Below, piece after piece: positions 41,277-49,438 of a DNA stretch of 64,000 nt (its first letter is position 1; each line of letters opens with the position of its first letter). This DNA comes from Sphingobacteriia bacterium. Lineage in GTDB: Bacteria > Bacteroidota > Bacteroidia > Chitinophagales > Chitinophagaceae. The translations under genes were made by a program, and so were the position numbers. The stretch covers positions 191,001 to 255,000 of the forward strand of contig RDZY01000008.1 of assembly GCA_004294135.1 (NCBI GenBank). The letters run 5' to 3'. Below the pieces are notes generated by a model. That model did no database searches. It was not told the origin of the DNA and saw only the letters and a list, made by a program, of their open reading frames with translations.

Positions 41277-42288
41277 TCCCTGTTTTAAAATAGGCCAGTG
41301 TATCTGTATAATTTATTTCAGGATGAATTTCCATCAACCGTTGGGTTAATATTGCATATTTTTTTAGAAATGCTTGATGAGCTTGGGTTTCAGCATTAAA
41401 AGGCAGGTGCTGATATGCCAAATTAATTTCTTTGATTTGTTGTAGTAATTGTTGGGTATTATTTGACAAACAGGCTTCGGTAAATTTTTCCCATACATAC
41501 TGTGTGGCATGATAATTCGGATGTACTAGGTCTTCCGAATAAAAACGATAATCACGCAGGTCATCTATTACCAATTCATAAGCAGGAAAATAATACAAAT
41601 AATCATACCCTTGTACAAGTTCATGAACAGATTGAATCAATGCTGCCTTGCTGCGATTATTTTCAATCACACCTTCGCGTAAATGGCGGACGGGACTAAT
41701 GGTAAAAATTACCCGTAAGTGTGGATTGAATAGATACAACTCTTGTAATAACTTTTTGAATATATCTACGATTTCACTCGGAGACAATAATTTTTTTTCA
41801 AACCAATTCGATGGTGCTTTGTGATTATTGGCCACCGTAGTTCCAATAGCAGCTCCAATGGCTTTATCCGTTAATTGGTAAACCCAAGCAGAACCAAGTG
41901 TGATGAATAAGTAGTCTGCCTGCTTCAGGTATTGGTGTGAGGATTGAGTTGATTGGTTTATTTTTTGTAAAGCTTCTGTTGCAGTAATACCAGAGTATCG
42001 GCTATGATGGCGCCAACTATGCCAACATTCGTTATAAGAAAAAAGATTTTCAGCAGTTATAATTTCCTTGTTGATATACATTTTCAGTGCTTCTACAACA
42101 CTTACTGGATTAAATAGAATTCCACTTGGATTTTCCAATACTGTGAACTTCGAATTTTTAAGTAAGTCCCCAATATTTTCGGTAAAGCAAGAACCAATTA
42201 ATAAAATGGAATGATGATGTGTAATTGGCTGCTCCATTTTTTTTATGGCAAACTCGTAATGAAATTTCATAGGAAAATTTTTATTCAA
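41266..42288 (-). CDS. GSCFA domain-containing protein
   Basis: 340 aa. The signature Ile-Gly-Ser-Cys-Phe-Thr-Glu-Asn near residue 31 gives the family its name. It is an SGNH-hydrolase-like fold with a C-terminal Asp-x-x-His-Pro-Asn-Tyr-His block (His catalytic). Probably a cytoplasmic esterase or acyl-transfer-type enzyme with unknown substrate. A second Met at codon 7 is an alternative start. It is 4 bp after rlmB on the same strand. Confidence 0.88.
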   Translation of the reverse strand: MNKNFPMKFHYEFAIKKMEQPITHHHSILLIGSCFTENIGDLLKNSKFTVLENPSGILFNPVSVVEALKMYINKEIITAENLFSYNECWHSWRHHSRYSGITATEALQKINQSTQSSHQYLKQADYLFITLGSAWVYQLTDKAIGAAIGTTVANNHKAPSNWFEKKLLSPSEIVDIFKKLLQELYLFNPHLRVIFTISPVRHLREGVIENNRSKAALIQSVHELVQGYDYLYYFPAYELVIDDLRDYRFYSEDLVHPNYHATQYVWEKFTEACLSNNTQQLLQQIKEINLAYQHLPFNAETQAHQAFLKKYAILTQRLMEIHPEINYTDTLAYFKTGIKN

Positions 42289-42292
42289 AAGA

Positions 42293-43036
42293 CTACAGCA
42301 TTCTTTGTTTCATTGCTTCATACAAAGTAATTCCGGTAGCTACTGATACATTGAGGGAGTCGAATTTTGCAGCCATTGGAATTTTAAAAAAAGCATCAGC
42401 AGACTTTGCCAGATGCGGCTGAACACCCCTGCCCTCATCTCCCATAATGATGCAGCAAGGATCGGCAAAGCTCATTTCAAATACATTTTTATCGGCTCTC
42501 ATTTCACTGGTAAAAACAGAAATACCATTCAAGTGTAAATCATCTACTGCTTTCAGTAGACTATTTACCCTACAGATATGAATTTTTTCCAGTGCGCCAG
42601 CACTACTTTTCATAGCTTCTTCATTCAATGCCCCAACACCCTTATCAGGAATAATAATTGCTTGTGCTCCGCAACAAACAGCAGTACGAGCAATAGCCCC
42701 AATATTTCTCACATCAGTTACACCATCCAACATTAAAAATAAGGGGGTATCACCAGCAGATACAATATGATCTATCACTTGTTGCAAATCGAGGTATTGA
42801 ACAAGCGCAGCAATAGCAATTACGCCTTGGTGATTGGCGCGTGAGAGCCCATTTAATTTCTCTATCGGCACTACCTGAATAGGAATATTGTATTCGCGAG
42901 AAAGTGAGCGAATTGCTTGTATTACTTCACCACCTGCATTTTTCTGCAATAAAATTTTGTCGATAGCCTTACCTGAGTGAAGGGCTTCAACCAATGGCTG
43001 TCGGCCAATAATTAAGGAGCTTTGTTTCAATGCCAT
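42293..43036 (-). CDS. rlmB: 23S rRNA (guanosine-2'-O-)-methyltransferase RlmB
   Basis: 247 aa SPOUT-class RNA methyltransferase. The N-terminal substrate-binding domain (Ile-Gly-Arg-Gln-Pro-Leu-Val-Glu-Ala-Leu) is followed by the catalytic knot with Asp-Gly-Val-Thr-Asp-Val-Arg-Asn-Ile-Gly-Ala, Ile-Met-Gly-Asp-Glu-Gly-Arg-Gly and Leu-Asn-Val-Ser-Val-Ala. It methylates G2251 in the peptidyl-transferase P loop. TrmH/RlmB-family paralogues exist, so the exact target is inferred. Confidence 0.9.
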   Translation of the reverse strand: MALKQSSLIIGRQPLVEALHSGKAIDKILLQKNAGGEVIQAIRSLSREYNIPIQVVPIEKLNGLSRANHQGVIAIAALVQYLDLQQVIDHIVSAGDTPLFLMLDGVTDVRNIGAIARTAVCCGAQAIIIPDKGVGALNEEAMKSSAGALEKIHICRVNSLLKAVDDLHLNGISVFTSEMRADKNVFEMSFADPCCIIMGDEGRGVQPHLAKSADAFFKIPMAAKFDSLNVSVATGITLYEAMKQRML

Positions 43037-43047
43037 ATACAAATATA

Positions 43048-43602
43048 TTATTTCAATTTTCCTTGTAGCAATAAGAGTTGAACTTTATAAATGGCGGCTA
43101 CCGTCATGGAGTCCGTAATCTGCCCTTTCTCAACCATTTCTACTGCTTCAGCAAAAGCAATTTTTTTTACCACCAATTGTTCGGTTTCTTCTGGTTCTGC
43201 CTGCGCTTGTCGCAATCCCCTAGCTAAGTAAACAATTCCCAGTTCATCGCTAACTGAATTGGATAAGTGCATTTTAAAAAGGATACTCCATTCTGAGGCT
43301 ATAAGTCCCGTTTCTTCTAATAATTCCCGCTTACCACTTTCCAATGGGTCGGTACCCAATGGGCCACCACCTTCGGGCATTTCCCAACTATATTGGTTGA
43401 TTGTGAAGCGGAATTGTCCTACCAAGTAAGTATTGAATACATCGTCCAACACAAATACGCCGACTGCAATATTTTTAAAATGCACTTTACCATAAATGCC
43501 TTTACCACCGCCTGGATTAATAACCTTAAATTCTGTTAGGCTGATCCATTTATTATCGTATTTCAGCTCTTCTTGCTCTACTATCCAAGGATTTTCTTCC
43601 AT
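43048..43602 (-). CDS. NUDIX hydrolase, ADP-ribose pyrophosphatase-like
   Basis: 184 aa. The Nudix box runs from about residue 77 to 100 (Glu-Gly-Gly-Gly ... Glu-Ser-Gly-Lys-Arg-Glu-Leu-Leu-Glu-Glu-Thr-Gly-Leu), and the preceding Arg-Phe-Thr-Ile-Asn-Gln-Tyr-Ser-Trp-Glu-Met-Pro block is typical of ADP-sugar pyrophosphatases. It would clear ADP-ribose or similar. It lies 5 bp upstream of rlmB in the same leftward run. Confidence 0.88.
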   Translation of the reverse strand: MEENPWIVEQEELKYDNKWISLTEFKVINPGGGKGIYGKVHFKNIAVGVFVLDDVFNTYLVGQFRFTINQYSWEMPEGGGPLGTDPLESGKRELLEETGLIASEWSILFKMHLSNSVSDELGIVYLARGLRQAQAEPEETEQLVVKKIAFAEAVEMVEKGQITDSMTVAAIYKVQLLLLQGKLK

Positions 43603-43734
43603 TGAGTGACTAATTTATTGGGTGAAGATAAAACCTAATCAATAGGCAATAAGAATATATTGAAATAGCAAACAATTTATCTACTTATTTGTGCCTAAAT
43701 GGGGAGCGATTTCTAAATAGTTAATCAAAAAAAC

Positions 43735-43851
43735 ATGAAACTGAAATTTAATATTGGTATTGTAGCAACAGTAATTATTCTTTTCTTAAGTTGTAACCAA
43801 GATATTAAACCTGAAATTTTGGTTAACACAACACTGAGTGGAAAATATTAG
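43735..43851 (+). CDS. Small lipoprotein (38 aa)
   Basis: A short ORF with a basic start, a hydrophobic core and a clear lipobox (Leu-Phe-Leu-Ser-Cys), then Asn-Gln-Asp. The mature part is only about 18 residues. After the TAG, another short frame runs on to about 43,928, so this may be the broken head of a longer lipoprotein gene. It lies in the 430-bp gap between the NUDIX and metK genes, which otherwise holds only the terminator at 43,985-44,020. Confidence 0.4.
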   Translation: MKLKFNIGIVATVIILFLSCNQDIKPEILVNTTLSGKY

Positions 43852-43984
43852 GCATGACTTCTGCTCCTGGTTATTCAACGCCAAAAAGCACTCCAAATAT
43901 TTTCATACATAACGACGTGAAGAAATAAAAAAACAGCTCGAAAAAAAATTTATATAACTGAAGAGCAATTCTAAACTCCAAAAA

Positions 43985-44020
43985 AGAAGCCGCCCCAAAT
44001 AAATTTGGGGCGGCTTCTTA
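43985..44020. terminator. Strong bidirectional terminator after metK
   Basis: A 17-bp perfect stem (arm AAGAAGCCGCCCCAAAT and its complement) around a 2-nt gap, with A/T runs on both sides, 13 bp after the metK stop. Confidence 0.9.
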
Positions 44021-44032
44021 AAATTTTCCATC

Positions 44033-45286
44033 CTATTTCAAACCAAAAGCTTTCTTCACCTTGGTGAGATAATCTAGTTTCTCCCAAGTAAATAATTCTA
44101 CTTTTATTTTCTTCTCTTTGCCATCCGGAGTCTTGAATGTTTTAATTACTATTTCATTCTTCCTTCCCATATGACCATAAGCTGCAGTTTCACTGTACAT
44201 CGGATTACGCAGTTTCAACCGCTGCTCTATAAAGTAAGGACGCATATCAAATACACTTTGCACAATCTTAGCAATCTGTCCATCAGACATTTCTACCTTG
44301 GCAGTACCATACGTATTTACATTAATAGAAGTTGGTTGAGCAACACCAATTGCATAAGATACCTGTACCAAAATTTCATCGGCAATACCCGCTGCTACCA
44401 AATTCTTGGCTATATGACGGGTGGCATAAGCCGCAGAACGATCTACCTTACTTGGATCCTTACCGCTGAATGCACCACCACCGTGTGCGCCTTTACCACC
44501 ATAAGTATCTACAATAATCTTTCTGCCTGTTAAACCGGTATCACCATGTGGTCCGCCTATTACAAACTTACCCGTTGGGTTAATATGGTATTTAATATTA
44601 TTGTTGAACAATTTTGCATACTTCTTATACTTCGCTTTCACCCTAGGTATCAAGATATTTACGATATCAGCTTTAATCTTCGCCAACATCTTTGCTTCCG
44701 TATCAAAATCATCGTGCTGGGTAGATACCACAATGGCATCAATTCTTACGGGACGATTATTGTCGTCGTACTCTAGTGTAACTTGACTTTTAGCATCTGG
44801 TCTCAAATATTTAATGGCTTTGTCTTCTCTTCTTAAAGCCGCTAATTCAATCAAAATCTTATGCGCCAAATCCAGTGCCAATGGCATATAATCATCAGTT
44901 TCATTGCTCGCATACCCAAACATCATACCTTGATCACCAGCACCCTGCTCTTCTTTTTTCTTGCGATCAACCCCTTGGTTAATATCTGCACTCTGCTCAT
45001 GTATGGCAGATAATATACCGCAACTATTGGCTTCAAACATATACTCACTCTTGGTATATCCAATCTTACGAATAACACCACGAGCAATCTCTTGCACATC
45101 TAAATAGGCTTTAGATTTTACTTCTCCAGCCAATACCACTTGTCCCGTTGTTACCAAGGTTTCACAAGCTACTTTTGACTGCGAATCAAACGCTAAAAAA
45201 TTGTCAATTAACGCATCAGAAATCTGATCCGCTACTTTGTCCGGATGTCCTTCCGATACACTCTCAGATGTAAATAAATAGGGCAT
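44033..45286 (-). CDS. metK: S-adenosylmethionine synthetase
   Basis: 417 aa from ATG 45,286, where [10 protein letters not shown] begins. The ATG ten codons earlier lies in the -7 promoter box and is rejected. It makes SAM from methionine and ATP. It has the N-terminal Glu-Gly-His-Pro-Asp-Lys, the [11 protein letters not shown] and Gly-Gly-Gly-Ala-Phe-Ser-Gly-Lys-Asp signatures. Its length fits the bacterial family. It is monocistronic, with promoter and terminator both visible. Confidence 0.97.
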   Translation of the reverse strand: MPYLFTSESVSEGHPDKVADQISDALIDNFLAFDSQSKVACETLVTTGQVVLAGEVKSKAYLDVQEIARGVIRKIGYTKSEYMFEANSCGILSAIHEQSADINQGVDRKKKEEQGAGDQGMMFGYASNETDDYMPLALDLAHKILIELAALRREDKAIKYLRPDAKSQVTLEYDDNNRPVRIDAIVVSTQHDDFDTEAKMLAKIKADIVNILIPRVKAKYKKYAKLFNNNIKYHINPTGKFVIGGPHGDTGLTGRKIIVDTYGGKGAHGGGAFSGKDPSKVDRSAAYATRHIAKNLVAAGIADEILVQVSYAIGVAQPTSINVNTYGTAKVEMSDGQIAKIVQSVFDMRPYFIEQRLKLRNPMYSETAAYGHMGRKNEIVIKTFKTPDGKEKKIKVELFTWEKLDYLTKVKKAFGLK

Positions 45287-45313
45287 TGAGTTAAATTTTA
45301 ATGATAGAGAATG

Positions 45314-45321
45314 CAAATATA
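45314..45321 (-). promoter_or_regulatory. metK -7 promoter box
   Basis: Read leftward, TATATTTG matches TAnnTTTG exactly and lies 27 bp before the chosen metK ATG. This decides the start codon. Confidence 0.55.
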
Positions 45322-45336
45322 TTGTATTCTTTAATA

Positions 45337-46824
45337 TTAGTATAATCTTGAGTAAACAATTCTTAAGCGCATTCTAAAACGAGAATGGCTTCCTCCGCCT
45401 AATCTCACACGACCCGCAGAAGTCTCATTTCCTTGAGTGGGACTCAAATAATACATCTGTGAAATAAACCCATTGGGATATGGAGGAAAATAACTTAAAG
45501 AATCATTAGAAGGTGCCGATAAACGCAGCACAAAAGAGCTGTCCTTTCTAGTTACAATTCCTTGCACATACCTGCTCAAGTTGAAATTATAATTGATAAT
45601 TCTATCGTATCCTGGCACCGATTTCAAACTTGCAAAACCGCCAAAAGTGAGTAAGTTTGGCCCTGATTGATCTATGATAAAATCATTCGGTATACTCCGC
45701 TTTCTTTTATTTACTGAGTCGTAAATACTTAATAACAAACTGCGAGGTGCTTCAAAATAACGATCTAAAGTAAGTAAATTATTATCGTCTGGTACCTGCT
45801 CAGCAATCAGTTCAGCACGGTGAATAATCCGATTACTTAACTGACCTAGATTGGGTATCCTTATTCTAACATAAGTACCAGGTTCTGCTTGAACATATAC
45901 CAAGGAATCTGGTTTTGAAGTGGTTGTTAAACGTGAATTTATTTCAGCACCTGATCTATTGCGGGTTACAAAATTTGCCATTCCACTGATAATAGGGCTA
46001 AACCTAAAATAAATAACATTGGTATCTCTCACAGTAGCTCCTGTTGTACTTGAATTGTAGTAGAGTGCCAGTTTAGTATTAGTGTCTTGTAAGTTCAAAT
46101 ACAACAAAGCATTAGCTGGATTTACTGCATCGACTTTTACAGAGAATCCTGCAAAAAACGACCTAAATGTACTATCGCTTCTATAAGCATTGGTTGAGTC
46201 GTAATCCTTAATAAATCGCCGAGCAACATCTTGCCTTAACTTTATTCTAATTTGATTGGTAGCTTTTTCGTACCTGTTTTTTACAGAGTCTTTAATGGTT
46301 CTGATATCTAAATCAAATGGATTGGCTAGACTTCCTATTGTATTAACGGGGTTTACATTTGGATGATTTACCGGATAAGCCCTAAACGGATTTAAGGGAG
46401 TATTGGTACTAATTTCATCTACTCGCAACCTTAATGGCTTAGCTGAATCACCATAAATTCCCCTATAACTTAAAATAAGCACAGCCGAATCAACAGTTAT
46501 ACTGTCTTTTGTACCAGGAATAAAAAAAGGGAATGAATTGGGATACAATTCAAAATTTACAGAGGCTGATGTGCGACCAAATATGGGATCGTTGGTAATA
46601 GCTCCTATAATTACTTTATTAGATCGATAGATACGCGTGGTATCAGGATCGTCAAAATTATCGGTAATTACTTCCATAATGGTGTCTAATGTATTCACAC
46701 CATCCACTGCTGGAATTAATCCGCTACCCAATTCAGTGGTCGTAATTCGGGTGCACGATGCCACAATTAGCAATAAAACAAAAAGGGATAAATGCGCTCT
46801 GCGCAGTTTAAAATTTAATACCAT
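45337..46824 (-). CDS. DUF4270 family lipoprotein
   Basis: 495 aa from ATG 46,824 (an upstream ATG overlaps the previous gene further). The lipobox ends Val-Ala-Ser-Cys after a Leu-rich signal. The family signature is in the first 120 residues (Gly-Ser-Gly-Leu-Ile-Pro, then [11 protein letters not shown]). The rest is beta-rich. DUF4270 proteins are Bacteroidota outer-membrane-associated lipoproteins of unknown function. It follows the glycogen-synthase-like gene with about 10 bp between, so it is in one operon. Confidence 0.88.
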   Translation of the reverse strand: MVLNFKLRRAHLSLFVLLLIVASCTRITTTELGSGLIPAVDGVNTLDTIMEVITDNFDDPDTTRIYRSNKVIIGAITNDPIFGRTSASVNFELYPNSFPFFIPGTKDSITVDSAVLILSYRGIYGDSAKPLRLRVDEISTNTPLNPFRAYPVNHPNVNPVNTIGSLANPFDLDIRTIKDSVKNRYEKATNQIRIKLRQDVARRFIKDYDSTNAYRSDSTFRSFFAGFSVKVDAVNPANALLYLNLQDTNTKLALYYNSSTTGATVRDTNVIYFRFSPIISGMANFVTRNRSGAEINSRLTTTSKPDSLVYVQAEPGTYVRIRIPNLGQLSNRIIHRAELIAEQVPDDNNLLTLDRYFEAPRSLLLSIYDSVNKRKRSIPNDFIIDQSGPNLLTFGGFASLKSVPGYDRIINYNFNLSRYVQGIVTRKDSSFVLRLSAPSNDSLSYFPPYPNGFISQMYYLSPTQGNETSAGRVRLGGGSHSRFRMRLRIVYSRLY

Positions 46825-46834
46825 GTTCTGGAAA

Positions 46835-47653
46835 TTACTTGCCCGCAAGGTCGTTGTACAATTCTAAATACTCTGTTAAATCAGAATCCCATCCTTTAAA
46901 AGGAACTACTTTTTTCCCTTTTACTTTGGAGAATTCATCTACCAATTTTTTCTCTACCATATCTGATCCAAAAGAAATGGCATCAGCAAAATGAGCCCCA
47001 CCTTTAAACATAGCGGTATTATTACCCTCTTTAAAAACTTCAAGGTCTTTTTCTTTCACATTTGCATTAATCACCGCACGCTTCATAAATTCAGCACCAA
47101 GGTTTTCTTCAAATGTATTCTGTCCTATGGTAAATACTACTTTACTATTTCCAAAAACTGGCTCTTTTTTGTAGGCCGTCTTTATATATGCAGGTATCAA
47201 TCCAGACATCCAACCACTGCAATGAATAATATCTGGAGGCCATCCAAATTTTTTCACTGTTTCCAATGCACCCTTACAAAAAAATATGGTACGCAAATCA
47301 TTGTCCTCAAACCACTTTTCATTTTCATCGTGAAAAGTTTGTTTGCGTTTGAAAAAATCTTCATTTTCAAGGAAATACACTTGCAAGCGAGCATTGGGCA
47401 ATGAAGCAACTTTAATTTGCAAAGGATGATCATCGTTGTCAACAGTTACATTAATACCCGACAATCTAACTACCTCATGAAGCCGATGCCTCCGTTCATT
47501 AATTACGCCAAAGCGAGGCATAATACACCTCACTTCCAACCCGCTGTCGTTGCTTTTAATCGCCAGTTTGTTTATCACTTCCGCAAACTCTGTCAATTCC
47601 AAATATGGAGACATTTCTGTGGCTATGAATAGAATCCGTTTTTTTATTGACAT
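46835..47653 (-). CDS. Glycogen/starch synthase-like protein, N-terminal GT5 domain only
   Basis: 272 aa from ATG 47,653. It matches the N-terminal half of GT5 (Ile-Leu-Phe-Ile-Ala-Thr-Glu-Met-Ser-Pro, and Pro-Asp-Ile-Ile-His-Cys-Ser-Gly-Trp-Met-Ser-Gly-Leu-Ile-Pro) but lacks the whole C-terminal Rossmann domain. The Lys-x-Gly-Gly loop is replaced by a Leu-Glu-Leu-Thr-Glu-Phe-Ala-Glu-Val segment. It therefore cannot use ADP-glucose as GlgA does. It could be a regulator or scaffold. The paralogue glgA is in the same window and is intact. Confidence 0.85.
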   Translation of the reverse strand: MSIKKRILFIATEMSPYLELTEFAEVINKLAIKSNDSGLEVRCIMPRFGVINERRHRLHEVVRLSGINVTVDNDDHPLQIKVASLPNARLQVYFLENEDFFKRKQTFHDENEKWFEDNDLRTIFFCKGALETVKKFGWPPDIIHCSGWMSGLIPAYIKTAYKKEPVFGNSKVVFTIGQNTFEENLGAEFMKRAVINANVKEKDLEVFKEGNNTAMFKGGAHFADAISFGSDMVEKKLVDEFSKVKGKKVVPFKGWDSDLTEYLELYNDLAGK

Positions 47654-47693
47654 GAACACATCGTTTTAGAAAACCCAAACTTTAATAAGTTTG

Positions 47694-47701
47694 CAAAAGT
47701 A
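47694..47701 (-). promoter_or_regulatory. Candidate -7 box for the GT5-like/DUF4270 operon
   Basis: Read leftward, TACTTTTG matches TAnnTTTG and lies about 40 bp before the ATG at 47,653. No obvious -33 box. Confidence 0.3.
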
Positions 47702-47839
47702 CGAAATCTAGAGAGAAAATGAGATACAAAGGAGATTCCCATTGAAAATCAGCACTTTAAAGAGCAATTTTGGATAGAAAAGTAAAAAAACGAGTCCAAT
47801 ACAACCCCCATGCTTACTTTTTTCTTACCAACAATACAA

Positions 47840-47847
47840 TATATTTG
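47840..47847 (+). promoter_or_regulatory. Candidate -7 box for the flippase-like gene
   Basis: TATATTTG matches TAnnTTTG exactly, 32 bp before the ATG at 47,880; a T-run about 18 bp upstream may stand in for the -33 box. Confidence 0.4.
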
Positions 47848-47879
47848 TATGCCAAGTTTTAAACCAGCTTCATGTAATT

Positions 47880-48899
47880 ATGCAAAAAAAATGGTTATCG
47901 CTCTTCCAATACCTGTTTTTCTTGGGACTTGGAATTTTTCTTGTTTGGTGGAGTCTGCAACAAATTCCGGCAGAGAAATGGAACGATTTTAAACTTTCTC
48001 TAAAGTCGGCCAACTACTGGCTTATGCTCCCCGTTGTATTTATTCTCAGTGCCAGCCATTTACTCAGGGCACTACGCTGGAAAATTTTAATGCAACCCCT
48101 TGGCTTCAAACCCAGTTTACCCAATGTATTTTTCGCGGTAATGATTGGCTATCTGGCCAACCTTGCCGTTCCCAGATTGGGTGAAGTTTTAAAATGCACC
48201 ATCCTTTCCAAATACGAGAAAGTACCCGCTGAAAAACTGGTGGGGACAATATTAGTGGAACGCGTTTTTGATGTGATCTCTTTGGGTATTGTATTTATTA
48301 TTGCACTGGTAACCCAGTATGATATCATCGGCGATTATGCATCAGCGCTTTTTAACAGTCTATTTGCCAATCAGTTCAATAAAATAAGCTCATTCTTCGG
48401 TCTCGCTATAATTATCGGCATTGCAATAATTACGATACTCTTATTCACCTTTATTATAAAACGATACCCACAAAACAAAGTTTCATTGCTTGTAAAAAAA
48501 GTGTCCAAAGGAATTTGGGAAGGGCTCACCAGCATTCGTCATCTGCAAAAAAAAGGTTATTTTATGCTTTACAGCATCCTTATTTGGACCTTATATATTG
48601 CTGGTACTTGGATTGGCTTGTGGGCCACTGCTGGTACGGCTCATTTGGGTTTACCTGCTGCCATCTCTGCACTGGCATTCGCCAGTATCGGCATGATTAT
48701 TACACCAGGAGGCATTGGGGCTTATGCTTTTTTTCTGGCTAAAGTGTTAGAAAAAAATAATATTCCTTTTGAAATAGGATTCGCCAATGGCACCATGCAA
48801 TGGTTTGCTCAATTTTTAATCGTATTAATTGTAGGATTCTGCTGCCTCGGATTATTACCTTGGTACAACAAAAAAAAAGAAACACATGAAAGCAATTAA
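47880..48899 (+). CDS. Lysylphosphatidylglycerol synthase TM/flippase-like membrane protein (UPF0104)
   Basis: 339 aa with about eight membrane segments. The first loop carries Ser-His-Leu-Leu-Arg-Ala-Leu-Arg-Trp, and the middle has Pro-Arg-Leu-Gly-Glu-Val-Leu-Lys-Cys and a Glu-Arg-Val-Phe-Asp motif, as in UPF0104/AglD-type proteins. It lacks the soluble aminoacyl-transfer domain of MprF, so it probably acts on lipids or lipid-linked sugars as a flippase. It overlaps rfaE2 by 14 nt, which suggests a link to envelope synthesis. Confidence 0.85.
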   Translation: MQKKWLSLFQYLFFLGLGIFLVWWSLQQIPAEKWNDFKLSLKSANYWLMLPVVFILSASHLLRALRWKILMQPLGFKPSLPNVFFAVMIGYLANLAVPRLGEVLKCTILSKYEKVPAEKLVGTILVERVFDVISLGIVFIIALVTQYDIIGDYASALFNSLFANQFNKISSFFGLAIIIGIAIITILLFTFIIKRYPQNKVSLLVKKVSKGIWEGLTSIRHLQKKGYFMLYSILIWTLYIAGTWIGLWATAGTAHLGLPAAISALAFASIGMIITPGGIGAYAFFLAKVLEKNNIPFEIGFANGTMQWFAQFLIVLIVGFCCLGLLPWYNKKKETHESN

Positions 48900-49383
48900 T
48901 ACCATACCCAATAAAATATATTCGCTTTCCAATTTATTAAAGCAATTGGCCAGTTGGCGTGTTGCCAATAAGACCGTAGCTTTTACCAACGGTTGTTTTG
49001 ATATTCTACACGAGGGACATATTTTTTCCTTATCGCAAGCCGCCAAAGAAGCTGATTACTTGATTGTTGGAATCAACAGCGATAGTAGCGTGCAAGCATT
49101 AAAAGGGCCAGAGCGACCTATTAATAAAGAAAACAGCAGGACCCTCTTGCTCAGCAACCTAGCTATTGTTGATGCCGTAATTATTTTTGACGAAGACACT
49201 CCATTGCAATTAATTAAAGCAATTATGCCCGATGTAATAGTGAAAGGGGGCGATTATACAGTGGAACAGGTTGCAGGATCAAAAGAAGTGCTGGCCAATG
49301 GAGGCAGGGTTGTCATCAATCCAATTGTGGACGGATTTTCTACTACTGGTATTATTCAACGAATAAAGGCCAGTTTTTCCTAG
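48886..49383 (+). CDS. rfaE2: D-glycero-beta-D-manno-heptose 1-phosphate adenylyltransferase
   Basis: 165 aa nucleotidyltransferase, the stand-alone second domain of HldE. The Thr-Asn-Gly-Cys-Phe-Asp-Ile-Leu-His-Glu-Gly-His block (about 30-42) has the HxGH catalytic motif, and the Ser-Thr-Thr-Gly-Ile-Ile motif near the end is the second signature. It makes ADP-heptose for the lipopolysaccharide core. In this window only this half is present; the kinase half (hldA/rfaE1) must lie elsewhere. Confidence 0.93.
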   Translation: MKAINTIPNKIYSLSNLLKQLASWRVANKTVAFTNGCFDILHEGHIFSLSQAAKEADYLIVGINSDSSVQALKGPERPINKENSRTLLLSNLAIVDAVIIFDEDTPLQLIKAIMPDVIVKGGDYTVEQVAGSKEVLANGGRVVINPIVDGFSTTGIIQRIKASFS

Positions 49384-49426
49384 TCGCCATTATAAATACT
49401 TAACATTCTTTTTTTTATCGCTTGCT

Positions 49427-49434
49427 TATATTTG
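49427..49434 (+). promoter_or_regulatory. Candidate ppk1 -7 box close to the start codon
   Basis: TATATTTG lies only 4 bp before the ppk1 ATG at 49,439. If used, transcription would start at or next to the start codon and give a leaderless mRNA. Confidence 0.35.
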
Positions 49435-49438
49435 ACGA

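Noticed and set aside
43852-43928. Separate short gene after the mini-lipoprotein
   Set aside because: Only about 25 codons, with no signal or ribosome site; at best a continuation of a broken gene.
44171-44533. Rightward open frame (120 codons) opposite metK
   Set aside because: Antisense to a universally conserved gene; no features of its own.
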